Shown one piece after another: positions 6,675 through 14,538 of a stretch of DNA of 19,133 bases. The position numbers and the translations under genes are program-made. The stretch's first letter is position 1, and each line of letters begins with the position of its first letter. Source of the stretch: Acholeplasmataceae bacterium. GTDB taxonomy: Bacteria; Bacillota_I; Bacilli_A; Acholeplasmatales; Acholeplasmataceae. Under the pieces are notes generated by a model. The model was not told where the DNA came from. It saw only the letters and a list, made by a program, of their open reading frames with translations, and ran no database searches. Where the stretch lies: contig JAUSOA010000033.1 in the NCBI GenBank assembly GCA_030656435.1, positions 1 through 19,133 of the forward strand, written 5' to 3'.

Positions 6675-7634
6675 TTATGCTATCGTCTTTCGTTGGAAGT
6701 TTCCAAACACCTGTCTAACAGGCTTTGTTACAATAAATGCTTTAGGGTCTACCGTCCTAACTAGACTGACTAATGTGTGGAGTTCATAGGATGAGATAAC
6801 GACATAAATGAGTGTTTTTTCATGATGTGAATAAGCACCCTCTACCTTCATCAAGGTAACACCTCGATAAACCTTATGCAAAATTTCATCAACAAGAATT
6901 TGGGGATGTGAAGTGATGATATCCACAGAAAGGAAATGATAGGATGTATGCATCTTATCCGTCATAATTGTTGATATAATGATTCGAATGATTGTATAGG
7001 ATGCAATGACACCACCCGTTACAACTCCTCCACTTGGACCGACTTGACCACCAACAATCAATCCACCAATAATCGCGATTGCAACATTCATTAACATTGA
7101 AATAAATCCAACGGATTTCCCCTTTTTAAATGAGAAATATTGTGCAAGAATATCAAGTCCACCAGTCGATGTCCCGTAGCGCAACGCGCCACCGCCACCA
7201 ATACCAATGAGTAATCCTCCTAAAACAGCAGCTGCTAATGCATGCTCAGGTCCAACAAGTCCCATATTGACAATCGGAAGCCAGCTGATTATAAATGCTT
7301 GTAGTAAAACAGAAATAATGGAATGGATGGTAAAGCGGTGTGAAACACCATACCAACCAACAAGGAGTACAGGAATATTGGCGATGATGACGAATAACCC
7401 TAGGAAGTTTGGACCTAGGTCTCTTCCAAACCAGACGAATGCTGCATCTCTAACTAACTGAGCTAAACCAGGTACACCACCTGTATAAAGTGGAACCATC
7501 GAAGCTTCTAGAAACCAAGCGACTCCAATACCATAGATAATGGTAAAGACCACAACTGCAACAAGTCGCTGCAATTCTGGTCCTACCTTTCTTTTATAGG
7601 TGTCTGATTTTAAGAATGTGGATAACTTATTCAT
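6675..7634 (-). CDS. YitT-family membrane protein with C-terminal DUF2179 domain
   Basis: A 319-residue protein of unknown molecular function. Residues about 25-220 are hydrophobic and contain the YitT/DUF161 features: an N-terminal MVPLYTGGVPGLAQL segment, then GGGGALRYGTSTGGLDILAQYFSFKKG, the glycine-rich family motif. The last 90 residues are soluble and match the DUF2179 pattern (YHFLSVDIITSHPQILVDEILHKVYRGVT..EGAYSHHEKTLIYVVIS). The ATG at 7634 overlaps the metG stop by 8 bases, with AAGGACAGAG upstream, so it is probably co-expressed with metG from the T-box promoter. In Bacillus, tatD (yabD) follows metS, so this partner is different. The role is not predictable from context. Confidence 0.88.
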   Translation of the reverse strand: MNKLSTFLKSDTYKRKVGPELQRLVAVVVFTIIYGIGVAWFLEASMVPLYTGGVPGLAQLVRDAAFVWFGRDLGPNFLGLFVIIANIPVLLVGWYGVSHRFTIHSIISVLLQAFIISWLPIVNMGLVGPEHALAAAVLGGLLIGIGGGGALRYGTSTGGLDILAQYFSFKKGKSVGFISMLMNVAIAIIGGLIVGGQVGPSGGVVTGGVIASYTIIRIIISTIMTDKMHTSYHFLSVDIITSHPQILVDEILHKVYRGVTLMKVEGAYSHHEKTLIYVVISSYELHTLVSLVRTVDPKAFIVTKPVRQVFGNFQRKTIA

Positions 7635-9195
7635 CTCTGTCCTTTAGAATTTCTTCAAGTTTTTTAACTTGGTCATAGCGTTCAAATAAAACCTCTGCCT
7701 TGCCGAGTGTTTGAGCCTCATATTGTCCAAAGACTTGAAGGGAATCAAAGCTTAAATCGGTAATTCCGATTTGGCTAGCGATTCTTTTAGAAGTTTCTGG
7801 GATATAGGGCTGCAGTAATACAGCTACGAAACGGATGGTTTCTAGTAAATGATATAAGACATGGTCTAAAACATCCTGTTTTTCAGGATTTTTAAATAGC
7901 GCCCATGGCTCTGAAACATCTATATATTTATTGGCGTGTCTTGCAAGCTTCACGACCTCTTCAAGTGCATCTGCTACCTTTAGATCGTTCATGAATGAAA
8001 CCATTTTAGGTAATGCTTCTAAAGACTTCTCACTTAAGGATAATTCAAATGGTTCGTTTAGAATCACTTTTTTAACGACACCTTCTCTATACTTATGTGC
8101 CATACCGATAGTACGGTTAACAAGATTTCCAATTGTGTTTGCTAAATCGGAGTTGTTTCTTTCAATTAAAAGTTCAAATGTAATATTTCCGTCCTGTGAA
8201 AAGGGAATTTCATGAAGTACATAGTAACGCACTGCATCCACACCAAAATATCTGACTAAATCATCAGTATATAAAACATTACCAACCGATTTACTCATCT
8301 TAGACTTATTGACTAAAACCCATGGGTGACCAAATACTTGTTTAGGAAGCTCTAAGCCTAAAGCCATTAAGATGATTGGCCAGTAAATCGTATGAAATCT
8401 TAAAATATCTTTACCAATCAGATGAACATCCGCTGGCCAATATTTTTTAAATTCATTTGATAAACCGTGATCTGGGTGGTAATCTAGTCCAGTAATATAG
8501 TTAGATAGTGCATCAATCCATACATAGACGATATGCCCTGGATCAAACTCTACAGGAATACCCCATTTAAATGATGTTCTAGATACTGATAAATCAGGAA
8601 GGGGTTCCTTGAGAAAGTTTTGAACCATTTCGTTTCTTCTGGATTCTGGTTCAATGAATTCTGGGTGCTCTTCAATGTGCTTGAGTAGTCTTTCCTGATA
8701 GGGAGCAAGCTTTAGAAAATAGGCAGCTTCCTTTGTCCATACTGGGATATCTCCATTTGGAGCTTTACCATCGACGATATCCTTTTCAAGGATAAATGCC
8801 TCTTCTGCAATTGAATACCAGCCTTCATATTCACCTAGATAGATATCTCCTTGGTCGTATAGCTTTTTAAAAATTGCTTGAACGGATTTAATATGTCTTT
8901 CGTCTGTCGTTCTAACAAATTGATCGTAGGAAACATTGACTCTATCATAAATTCTTTTGATTTCAGATGCTATATGATCCACATAGGTTTGTGGAGAAAG
9001 TTCGTTATTGATTGCTTTACTCTCTATTTTTTGTCCATGCTCATCGGTTCCAGTCTGAAAAAAGACATCATAGCCCTCTAATCTTTTAAACCTGACAATC
9101 GCGTCCGCTAAAATTGCTTCGTAAACATTACCGATATGCGGGATTGCTGAAGCATATGCAATTGCTGTTGTTAAATAATACGTTTTCTTTTCCAT
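7627..9195 (-). CDS. metG: Methionyl-tRNA synthetase
   Basis: Charges tRNA-Met, including the initiator, with methionine in the cytosol. Class I signatures are clear: HIGN (residues 20-23) and KMSKS (299-303). The 522-residue protein ends after the anticodon-binding helical domain and lacks the C-terminal tRNA-binding extension found in longer enzymes. The zinc-knuckle region (GWYSIAEEAFILEKDI, from about 125) has no cysteine, and the whole protein contains none. The frame is open back to 9267, but that stretch is the T-box terminator region. GGAGGA followed by 7 bases points to the ATG at 9195. An ATG at 9210 is part of the ribosome site. Expression should respond to uncharged tRNA-Met through the leader. 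Confidence 0.96.
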   Translation of the reverse strand: MEKKTYYLTTAIAYASAIPHIGNVYEAILADAIVRFKRLEGYDVFFQTGTDEHGQKIESKAINNELSPQTYVDHIASEIKRIYDRVNVSYDQFVRTTDERHIKSVQAIFKKLYDQGDIYLGEYEGWYSIAEEAFILEKDIVDGKAPNGDIPVWTKEAAYFLKLAPYQERLLKHIEEHPEFIEPESRRNEMVQNFLKEPLPDLSVSRTSFKWGIPVEFDPGHIVYVWIDALSNYITGLDYHPDHGLSNEFKKYWPADVHLIGKDILRFHTIYWPIILMALGLELPKQVFGHPWVLVNKSKMSKSVGNVLYTDDLVRYFGVDAVRYYVLHEIPFSQDGNITFELLIERNNSDLANTIGNLVNRTIGMAHKYREGVVKKVILNEPFELSLSEKSLEALPKMVSFMNDLKVADALEEVVKLARHANKYIDVSEPWALFKNPEKQDVLDHVLYHLLETIRFVAVLLQPYIPETSKRIASQIGITDLSFDSLQVFGQYEAQTLGKAEVLFERYDQVKKLEEILKDRDE

Positions 9196-9221
9196 GTTTT
9201 TATCCTCCATAAAATATAAAA

Positions 9222-9250
9222 GTCGTCCTTTAAAAAACGCTAAGGACGAC
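9222..9250 (-). terminator. T-box-controlled terminator before metG
   Basis: GTCGTCCTT (9250-9242) pairs perfectly with AAGGACGAC (9230-9222), followed by TTTTATATTTT. The 5' arm shares CCTT with the T-box antiterminator, so the two structures exclude each other. Confidence 0.92.
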
Positions 9251-9438
9251 GTTAATCGCGGTACCACCTTAGTTCTAGAAAAATTCTTCTAGCACTCATT
9301 ACCTTAACGCGGATTGACGTTTCAGTCTACATATCGACCGAAAGGCTCGAAAATCATCTTCATCATATGATTGGGTTCGCTTGCACCAAACGCGAACTCT
9401 CTATACCAAATCATAAGATTACTCTTTTTCTCATTGCC
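9222..9438 (-). promoter_or_regulatory. T-box riboswitch (tRNA-Met sensing) upstream of metG
   Basis: Minus-strand leader. Lower Stem I is GGC (9438-9436) with GCC (9346-9344), then a kink-turn (AATGA opposite GA), then GAAAA with TTTTC. The specifier loop has AGAGTA on its 5' side and GAAGATGA on its 3' side, with the specifier ATG at 9357-9355. Above it are a roughly 10-bp helix and the distal segment AGAGAG/GGTGCAAGCG. Stem III is CTAGAA/TTCTAG (9292-9287 with 9280-9275). The conserved T-box AAGGTGGTACCGCG is at 9270-9257; its TGGT can pair with an ACCA tRNA end. CTAAGG/CCTTAG can form the antiterminator, competing with the terminator that follows. Confidence 0.95.
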
Positions 9439-9450
9439 TATGATAATCTT

Positions 9451-9478
9451 ATTATATTATAATTGCTAGAAAAATCAA
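9451..9478 (-). promoter_or_regulatory. Promoter of the T-box-metG transcript
   Basis: The -35 element is TTGATT (9478-9473) and the -10 element is TATAAT (9456-9451), with a 16-base spacer, right after the rsmI stop. The predicted start near 9444 lies just before Stem I of the T-box. I see no terminator between rsmI and this promoter. Confidence 0.75.
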
Positions 9479-9483
9479 GCAAA

Positions 9484-10323
9484 TTATTTGTCAATTTTTA
9501 CGTGCTTATAAACTTCACTTTTAGGTATTTTTCTAAGTAATGCAACTTCCTTCATCGCATCCTTTTCTGATAAACCGGATTTGATTAGCTTTTGCACATG
9601 ACTTAAGATTGAATCGTTAAAGATTAAATCCTGATCATGACTTCCTTCAATGATTAAAACATACTCACCCTTGGTATTATGCTCCATAGTGATTGCTTCT
9701 TCAAACGTTGTTCGAATAATCGTTTCAAATGCCTTAGTGAGTTCTCTAGAGAGCGTAATCTTTCGATTTCCATATAGAGAATAAATGAATTTTAGAGTTT
9801 TTTCGATACGCATCGGAGATTCATAAATAACAAGTGTTTCCTTACGGTTCTTATAGGATTCTAGGGTTCTTTTCATATCTGAAAGTTTCTTTGGTAGAAA
9901 CCCAATGAATGTAAAGGGTTGAATAACAAGTCCTGAGACTACTAAAGCAGAAAGAATTGCACTTGCACCAGGAATAGAAATTACATGGTAACCAGCTTCA
10001 ATCACGGATAAGATGATTTCATATCCAGGATCACTGATTCCAGGAGTTCCTGCATCAGAAATGAGTGCTATATTTTTTCCTTCCTTAAGGTATTCAAGGA
10101 TTCTATTTTCTTGAGATTCTTTATTGAACTCATGATAGCTTATCATGGGCTTTTTAATATTATACCTGTTTAAAAGAACACCAGATGTTCTAGTATCCTC
10201 TGCAAGGATAAAATCAACCTCATTTAAAATCTCTACCGCGCGGTAAGTCATATCAGATAGGTTTCCAATCGGTGTTGATACGATATATAAAGATGGTTTG
10301 ACTTCTTTAAAGCTTTTCTGCAT
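9484..10323 (-). CDS. rsmI: 16S rRNA (cytidine-1402 2'-O)-methyltransferase RsmI
   Basis: Methylates the ribose of C1402 in the decoding centre of 16S rRNA using S-adenosylmethionine. It is a tetrapyrrole-methylase-fold protein of 279 residues, usual for RsmI. The family motifs are YIVSTPIGNLSD (about 13-24), LAEDTRTSGVLLN (about 40-52), SDAGTPGISDPG (about 89-100) and the PGASA loop (about 118-122). The start ATG overlaps the stop of the preceding gene (TAATG, one shared base) with no clear ribosome site, so translation is probably coupled. It keeps the Bacillus position (yabC) before metS. Confidence 0.96.
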   Translation of the reverse strand: MQKSFKEVKPSLYIVSTPIGNLSDMTYRAVEILNEVDFILAEDTRTSGVLLNRYNIKKPMISYHEFNKESQENRILEYLKEGKNIALISDAGTPGISDPGYEIILSVIEAGYHVISIPGASAILSALVVSGLVIQPFTFIGFLPKKLSDMKRTLESYKNRKETLVIYESPMRIEKTLKFIYSLYGNRKITLSRELTKAFETIIRTTFEEAITMEHNTKGEYVLIIEGSHDQDLIFNDSILSHVQKLIKSGLSEKDAMKEVALLRKIPKSEVYKHVKIDK

Positions 10324-10733
10324 TAGTGCGTTACAACGCGCTTTGCACGTTCTCTTAAATCTCTTTCGTTAAAGACTAGACGCATCAATTGAGCTTTTTT
10401 AGCATCCGTTATTTGAAATCTAGAACGAATGTCTTCTAGGAAGAAATGCTCTGCTGTATTATAAAAATCATCAGACATCGCAACCTTTAATAAATTGAGA
10501 TAGCAAATATTCTTTACCGTTTTATTCGACTCTTCAAAATACTGAATCGTTAAGGGTAGGTCCTTACTTAGCGAAAAGTGATATTCAGAAACAATGTTAT
10601 CTCCTACTTCGGCTAGCATCATGTTGAGTAGTCTTTGTTCGATTTCTGTAGGCTCGCCATCCACTGAAACCATGTGCATTGCTAAATCTAAGAATTTCAA
10701 TTTTTCTTTTCTACTTAATAAACTCAGTAACAT
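10323..10733 (-). CDS. Small helical protein, TerB-like, unknown function
   Basis: A 136-residue predicted cytosolic protein without membrane segment or signal peptide. Residues about 13-45 (KFLDLAMHMVSVDGEPTEIEQ and the following LLNMMLAEVG) resemble the TerB-like helical motif, a hydrophobic helix ending in a DGE turn followed by an acidic helix. The rest is also helix-rich and ends basic (RDLRERAKRVV). An in-frame ATG at 10748 exists, but GGAGGT 7 bases before the ATG at 10733 decides the start. It overlaps trmN6 by 23 bases and shares one base with rsmI. It sits exactly where Bacillus has yazA (GIY-YIG), but shows no GIY-YIG motif. I do not recognise a specific family; the TerB link is a pattern match only. 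Confidence 0.82.
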   Translation of the reverse strand: MLLSLLSRKEKLKFLDLAMHMVSVDGEPTEIEQRLLNMMLAEVGDNIVSEYHFSLSKDLPLTIQYFEESNKTVKNICYLNLLKVAMSDDFYNTAEHFFLEDIRSRFQITDAKKAQLMRLVFNERDLRERAKRVVTH

Positions 10734-11436
10734 TTTCTCTACCTCCATATATTGAAACCATTTCCTTGGTTAAAATATGCTTTTCTACATATAAAATCAG
10801 TGGACTTTCTAAAGTCATTCCAGACTGTCCATTTTTAATGCCTTGAATTAAGACGTGATTGGCTTCCCGATCGAAATAGGGATGTACAAAGCGGACGCGC
10901 TTAATCTCGATATGGTATTTATTCATAACGGATACGATTTCAGCAAACCGGTCAGGTCGATGAATCATGTAAAAATGTCCACCATATTTTAAAGTACGAG
11001 ACGCACTTGATATAAGTTCATCTAATGTGAGCATGACCTCATGTCTAGCGATGGTGTCATCCTCACTCTCATTTTTGTTCGATCCCTCTGATACCTTAAA
11101 GAATGGTGGGTTTGAAATGATACAATCAACATCCTTCATATCTATGGTTCTTACATCTTGGTGAAGCACGGTAACTTGAGGTTCTAAATGGTTTAATTTG
11201 ATATTATGAAGTGCTTGAAGATATCTTTGTTCTTGGACTTCAACACCAACGATAGAAGCCTTTGTTTTTTGGCTCATGTAAAGCATTAATGCACCTGCAC
11301 CAGTTCCAAAATCCATTAAAACCTTGGTTTTTGCAGGAACCTTAACAAAATCAGCCAAAAGAATGGTATCCAAATTGAATGCCTGTCTCCCCTTTTGTTC
11401 AATCATTAGTTTTGTTCCAAGTAACGTTCTTAGCAT
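10711..11436 (-). CDS. trmN6: tRNA1(Val) adenine-37 N6-methyltransferase-like (YabB/TrmN6)
   Basis: A Rossmann-fold SAM-dependent methyltransferase of 241 residues. DFGTGAGAL (42-50) is motif I for SAM binding and NPPFFK (109-114) is the catalytic NPPF motif of N6-adenine methyltransferases. The N-terminal FNLDTILLADF is characteristic of YabB/TrmN6, which modify A37 of tRNA-Val in E. coli; the Bacillus target is less certain. The ATG at 11436 lies 2 bases after the ricT stop with no strong ribosome site, so coupling is likely. It keeps the Bacillus order ricT-(yabA)-yabB-rsmI, but yabA, which lies between in Bacillus, is missing. Confidence 0.9.
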   Translation of the reverse strand: MLRTLLGTKLMIEQKGRQAFNLDTILLADFVKVPAKTKVLMDFGTGAGALMLYMSQKTKASIVGVEVQEQRYLQALHNIKLNHLEPQVTVLHQDVRTIDMKDVDCIISNPPFFKVSEGSNKNESEDDTIARHEVMLTLDELISSASRTLKYGGHFYMIHRPDRFAEIVSVMNKYHIEIKRVRFVHPYFDREANHVLIQGIKNGQSGMTLESPLILYVEKHILTKEMVSIYGGRENVTEFIK

Positions 11437-11438
11437 AA

Positions 11439-12233
11439 TTATTCTTTAACGATATCCTTTAGGGCTACCCATTCCATACCGCCACCATCAGGATATCTAA
11501 CTCTGATTTTTTGAGCAATAATATTTAAATCGATTACATTTCCTTGACCCTTTTCTGTCTTAACGGATGAATTCATATCTGGCATAATTTTCTTAAGCTC
11601 CGTATAGACATCGTCTTCATATTTAATACAGCATAAAAGCTTCCCACAAACCCCTGAAATCTTTTGAGGATTTAAGGCGATATTTTGATTTTTAGCCATC
11701 TTAATCGAAACGGTATCGAATTCACCAATGAAGGTTGTACAGCATAAGATCAAACCACATGGGCCAATGCCACCGATCATTTTTGCTGCATCTCTAGGTC
11801 CGATTTGTCTGAGTTCGATTCTTGTATGATATATTTCGGATAAATCTCTAACTAAATTTCTAAAATCGACTCTACTTTCCGATTCGAAATAAATTAAGAG
11901 TCTTTTTCTATCTAATGTATATTCAGCACCTAAAACCTTAATTTCAAGCTCGTTATCGATTGCTAAATGCTTAGCCTTATCCACAATGGCTGGTTCTAGT
12001 GTTTGATTATATAAATCTTCCTTGATATCTCCTTCAGTCGCTTTTCTAATGATTGGTTTTAGCTCTGCAGTTAAATCTGTTTCTTCGATATCCTTGAATA
12101 GATAGACAGTGCCTATTTCAATACCACGTGATGTTTCAACAACGACGCGGTCCTTTTTTTCTAATGTTAATCCGTTATAGGAAAAATAGTATTTTTTTCC
12201 TGCTTCTTTAAATTGAACTAAAGCAACGTTCAC
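11439..12233 (-). CDS. ricT: RicT (YaaT/PSP1-domain) RNA maturation factor
   Basis: A 264-residue PSP1-domain protein. In Bacillus, RicT (YaaT) joins RicA and RicF in an iron-sulphur complex that guides RNase Y cleavage of selected mRNAs. The conserved cysteine pattern is intact: GGIGPCGLILCC (C159, C164, C165) and GVCGKLLCC (C196, C201, C202). These are the only cysteines in the protein. The start is GTG at 12233, with GAGGTGA upstream overlapping the holB stop; the ATG two bases earlier is followed at once by TGA in its own frame. It lies 4 bases after holB as in Bacillus. RicA and RicF are not encoded in this window. Confidence 0.93.
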   Translation of the reverse strand: MNVALVQFKEAGKKYYFSYNGLTLEKKDRVVVETSRGIEIGTVYLFKDIEETDLTAELKPIIRKATEGDIKEDLYNQTLEPAIVDKAKHLAIDNELEIKVLGAEYTLDRKRLLIYFESESRVDFRNLVRDLSEIYHTRIELRQIGPRDAAKMIGGIGPCGLILCCTTFIGEFDTVSIKMAKNQNIALNPQKISGVCGKLLCCIKYEDDVYTELKKIMPDMNSSVKTEKGQGNVIDLNIIAQKIRVRYPDGGGMEWVALKDIVKE

Positions 12234-12237
12234 ATTG

Positions 12238-13182
12238 TCACCTCTTTTTCTCTAGTGTGTAAATCAAATGATCAAGAGCAAGATCTAGGTTAATAAAATA
12301 AGACTGTTTTTCAAGCACATCTTGAACTGCTTCAATGACTGCGTTGATGTCTTTAACCTGCATCCGATCACTTTGGAGAATAATTTGATCTCTTAAAAAT
12401 TTATAGGTTATTTCTTGATGTGCCTTATAGTGCACAAGGTCTAAAAAGTATAATAACAAGAGCTCTAAAAAGCTTTTAAAGAAATCTCTGTCCTGAATTA
12501 AAAATCCGGATTTATCCGAAAAATAAAGTGGGAATGAAATGTCTTTATTGGTCCATAGTGTAGCAACTTGCTCGATAAAATGAATCATTTCCAAAAAATT
12601 AGGATTTTCAGCAAGTAATGTCGCTTCATCAATATTCTTTGTTAGGTAAGGAGCGAGTGTCGCGACCTTTTCTTCGACACCTAGCTTAATCAATTCCTGC
12701 TCTAAATCATGCTCATCGATGCTTTTTAAATAAATGATTTGACTTCTAGATTGGATGGTGCGGAGCACGTCATCCATATTTTCAGTCAAAAGAAACCCGT
12801 AAACATTATGATTGAGGGGTTCTTCCATAAACTTTAAAAGCGAGTTTGCAGCATTCATACCGATCTTCTCAATATTTTTTATGACATAGATTCTAGGACC
12901 ACTAACTAAGGCAGTCTTAGAAAATTCCGTTTGTAACAATAAAATTTGTTCCTTTTTGATTGTTAAACCATCGGGTTCAATGACCATCAAGTTTGCGACC
13001 TTGCGTTCCTTGATTTGAAGCTTTAGATGTGGGGACTCAGGCTTTCCTTGATTGAGTATCAAATAGGAAACATCATCAATTAACTGAGATTTTCCACTGC
13101 CCTTAGGTCCGCTAATCAAATATAGGTGAGCAAGTCTATTTTTTAAAATGGTCTGTTTAAAAAAATAGTATGCTCTTTTCAT
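12238..13182 (-). CDS. holB: DNA polymerase III delta-prime subunit
   Basis: A clamp-loader subunit that helps place the sliding clamp on DNA during replication. The 314-residue protein has a P-loop GPKGSGKS (25-32), the conserved NAANSLLKFMEEP region (110-122) and an SRS triplet (145-147) where clamp loaders have the SRC motif. The AAA+ zinc module expected near residues 40-65 is absent; the protein has no cysteine at all. It overlaps tmk by 4 bases (ATGA), implying coupled translation, and ends in TGA 4 bases before ricT. The C-terminal half is divergent and helix-rich, as is usual for delta-prime. Synteny with tmk and ricT supports the call. Confidence 0.92.
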   Translation of the reverse strand: MKRAYYFFKQTILKNRLAHLYLISGPKGSGKSQLIDDVSYLILNQGKPESPHLKLQIKERKVANLMVIEPDGLTIKKEQILLLQTEFSKTALVSGPRIYVIKNIEKIGMNAANSLLKFMEEPLNHNVYGFLLTENMDDVLRTIQSRSQIIYLKSIDEHDLEQELIKLGVEEKVATLAPYLTKNIDEATLLAENPNFLEMIHFIEQVATLWTNKDISFPLYFSDKSGFLIQDRDFFKSFLELLLLYFLDLVHYKAHQEITYKFLRDQIILQSDRMQVKDINAVIEAVQDVLEKQSYFINLDLALDHLIYTLEKKR

Positions 13183-13781
13183 AGCTTTTCTTCTATTTTC
13201 TTCACGATTTGATTCGTGATCTCTTCAATGGTTTGGGTTCCATCAATAACTACAATTCTGGATGAATACATATTCGCGATTTCTAAATAGCCTTTTCTAA
13301 CCTCGGTATGGAAATCGAAGGTTTCTTGGTCTAGGCGATCATATTTCTCGCGGTTCGCGATTCTAGAAATTCCAACCTTAGGATCTAAATCGATATAAAA
13401 GGTTAAATCTGGCATATTTAAGGTTGCATAATGGTTAATCGATAAAACGAATTTATACCCTAGTTTTCTCGCATATGCCTGATAAGCAAGTGATGAATCG
13501 ATATAGCGATCGCATAAAACGATTTTTTTTTCCTTCAAGGCAGGAATGATCACTTCATCTAAATGCTGTGCTCTTGCTGCAGCTAAAAGAAGTGCCTCTG
13601 TATAAGGAGTGACTCCTTCATACTTAGGGTTTAAGATGATATCACGGATTGCTTCTGCAATCATGCTTCCACCAGGTTCTCTTGAGGTAACGACTAGATG
13701 CTTTTTTCTTAAAATGGCTGCGACGTTTTGAATGAGTGTAGTTTTTCCTGTGCCTTCTCCGCCTTCGAATGTGATAAACAT
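13179..13781 (-). CDS. tmk: Thymidylate kinase
   Basis: Converts dTMP to dTDP for DNA synthesis. It has 200 residues, close to the usual family length. Visible motifs are the P-loop GEGTGKT (8-14), the REPGG dTMP-binding loop (34-38), DRY (91-93) followed by SSLAYQ (96-101), and a lid region with basic residues near 142-150. The ATG at 13781 has GGAGAGG 5 bases upstream. An extended -10 element lies about 20 bases before it, so tmk may have its own promoter in addition to readthrough from ecfA1. It overlaps holB by 4 bases, as expected for the tmk-holB unit. Confidence 0.97.
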   Translation of the reverse strand: MFITFEGGEGTGKTTLIQNVAAILRKKHLVVTSREPGGSMIAEAIRDIILNPKYEGVTPYTEALLLAAARAQHLDEVIIPALKEKKIVLCDRYIDSSLAYQAYARKLGYKFVLSINHYATLNMPDLTFYIDLDPKVGISRIANREKYDRLDQETFDFHTEVRKGYLEIANMYSSRIVVIDGTQTIEEITNQIVKKIEEKL

Positions 13782-13802
13782 GTTAACCTCTCCTTTTTAA
13801 AA

Positions 13803-13810
13803 ATTATACC
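13803..13810 (-). promoter_or_regulatory. Possible internal promoter before tmk (extended -10)
   Basis: On the minus strand the truA-tmk gap contains TGGTATAAT, an extended -10 with TATAAT at 13808-13803. No good -35 hexamer is visible. The start would be near 13796, about 15 bases before the tmk ATG. Confidence 0.4.
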
Positions 13811-13814
13811 ATAG

Positions 13815-14537
13815 TTAGTAATAGATTTTGACTAAAAATAAGCCTCTTGCCTCTGCTGTTTTACCAGCGAGGTGACGATCTTTGGTTTCTAGTATTTCTT
13901 TAATGATGGAAGGCTCTTTTTTTCCGATACCAATTTGAATTAAGGTGCCAATCATTGAACGTACCATATATTTTAAAAAGCTGTTTCCGTGAAATTGGAA
14001 AATATAGTGCTTTTTCGTTTCCTTAAATTCTGCTTTATAGATGGTTTTAATGGTTGGTTTGCCTTCTACATGCTGACAAAAGCCTAGAAAATCGTGTGTC
14101 CCGATAAAATCTGGTAGGACATCAACCATTTTTTTTATATCGATATTTTTAATGTAGACTTCATAGTTCTTTGAAAATGCAGTTGATGGTTTTTTAGCGA
14201 TTACGTATCGATAGATCTTTGATTTCGCGCTATGTCTTGCATGAAAGTCCGGCTTGACAGGCTTTACTTTTTTAACCCTGATATCTAGTGGGAGTCTATC
14301 ATTGACCCCTCTTACCCATGTTTCGCAGTCGATATCAATTTTTGAATCAAAATGGAAGACTTGACCCAGAGCGTGAACACCCTTATCGGTTCTTCCTGCA
14401 CTATGGATTTTTATTTCCGTTTGAGTCATCAAACGAAAGGCTTTTTCGATTACCTCTTGAATGCCTAAGCCATTGGTTTGACTTTGAAATCCTTGATAGT
14501 TGGTTCCGTCATAGCTAACAACTGCCATATACCTCAT
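13815..14537 (-). CDS. truA: tRNA pseudouridine(38-40) synthase TruA
   Basis: Isomerises uridines 38-40 in the anticodon arm of many tRNAs. The 240-residue protein has the catalytic signature SAGRTDKGVHA with Asp51, YDGTNYQGFQSQ near the N-terminus, FHARHSAKSKIYRY in the middle and FLKYMVRSMIGTLIQIG near the C-terminus. The ATG at 14537 follows the ecfT stop by one base (TAAGATG) and has GAGAGG 8 bases upstream; an ATG at residue 4 is an alternative. The ecfA1-ecfA2-ecfT-truA order is the classical Firmicutes arrangement. Confidence 0.97.
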   Translation of the reverse strand: MRYMAVVSYDGTNYQGFQSQTNGLGIQEVIEKAFRLMTQTEIKIHSAGRTDKGVHALGQVFHFDSKIDIDCETWVRGVNDRLPLDIRVKKVKPVKPDFHARHSAKSKIYRYVIAKKPSTAFSKNYEVYIKNIDIKKMVDVLPDFIGTHDFLGFCQHVEGKPTIKTIYKAEFKETKKHYIFQFHGNSFLKYMVRSMIGTLIQIGIGKKEPSIIKEILETKDRHLAGKTAEARGLFLVKIYY

Positions 14538-14538
14538 C

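Noticed and set aside
9196..9267. 24-residue N-terminal extension of MetRS
   Set aside because: It would be translated from the T-box terminator and ribosome-site region; the correctly spaced GGAGGA and the family N-terminus support the start at 9195.
9445..9483. Terminator directly after rsmI (TTGCT/AGCAA inverted repeat)
   Set aside because: The stem is only 5 bp, has a long loop and no T-run after it, and it coincides with the metG promoter.
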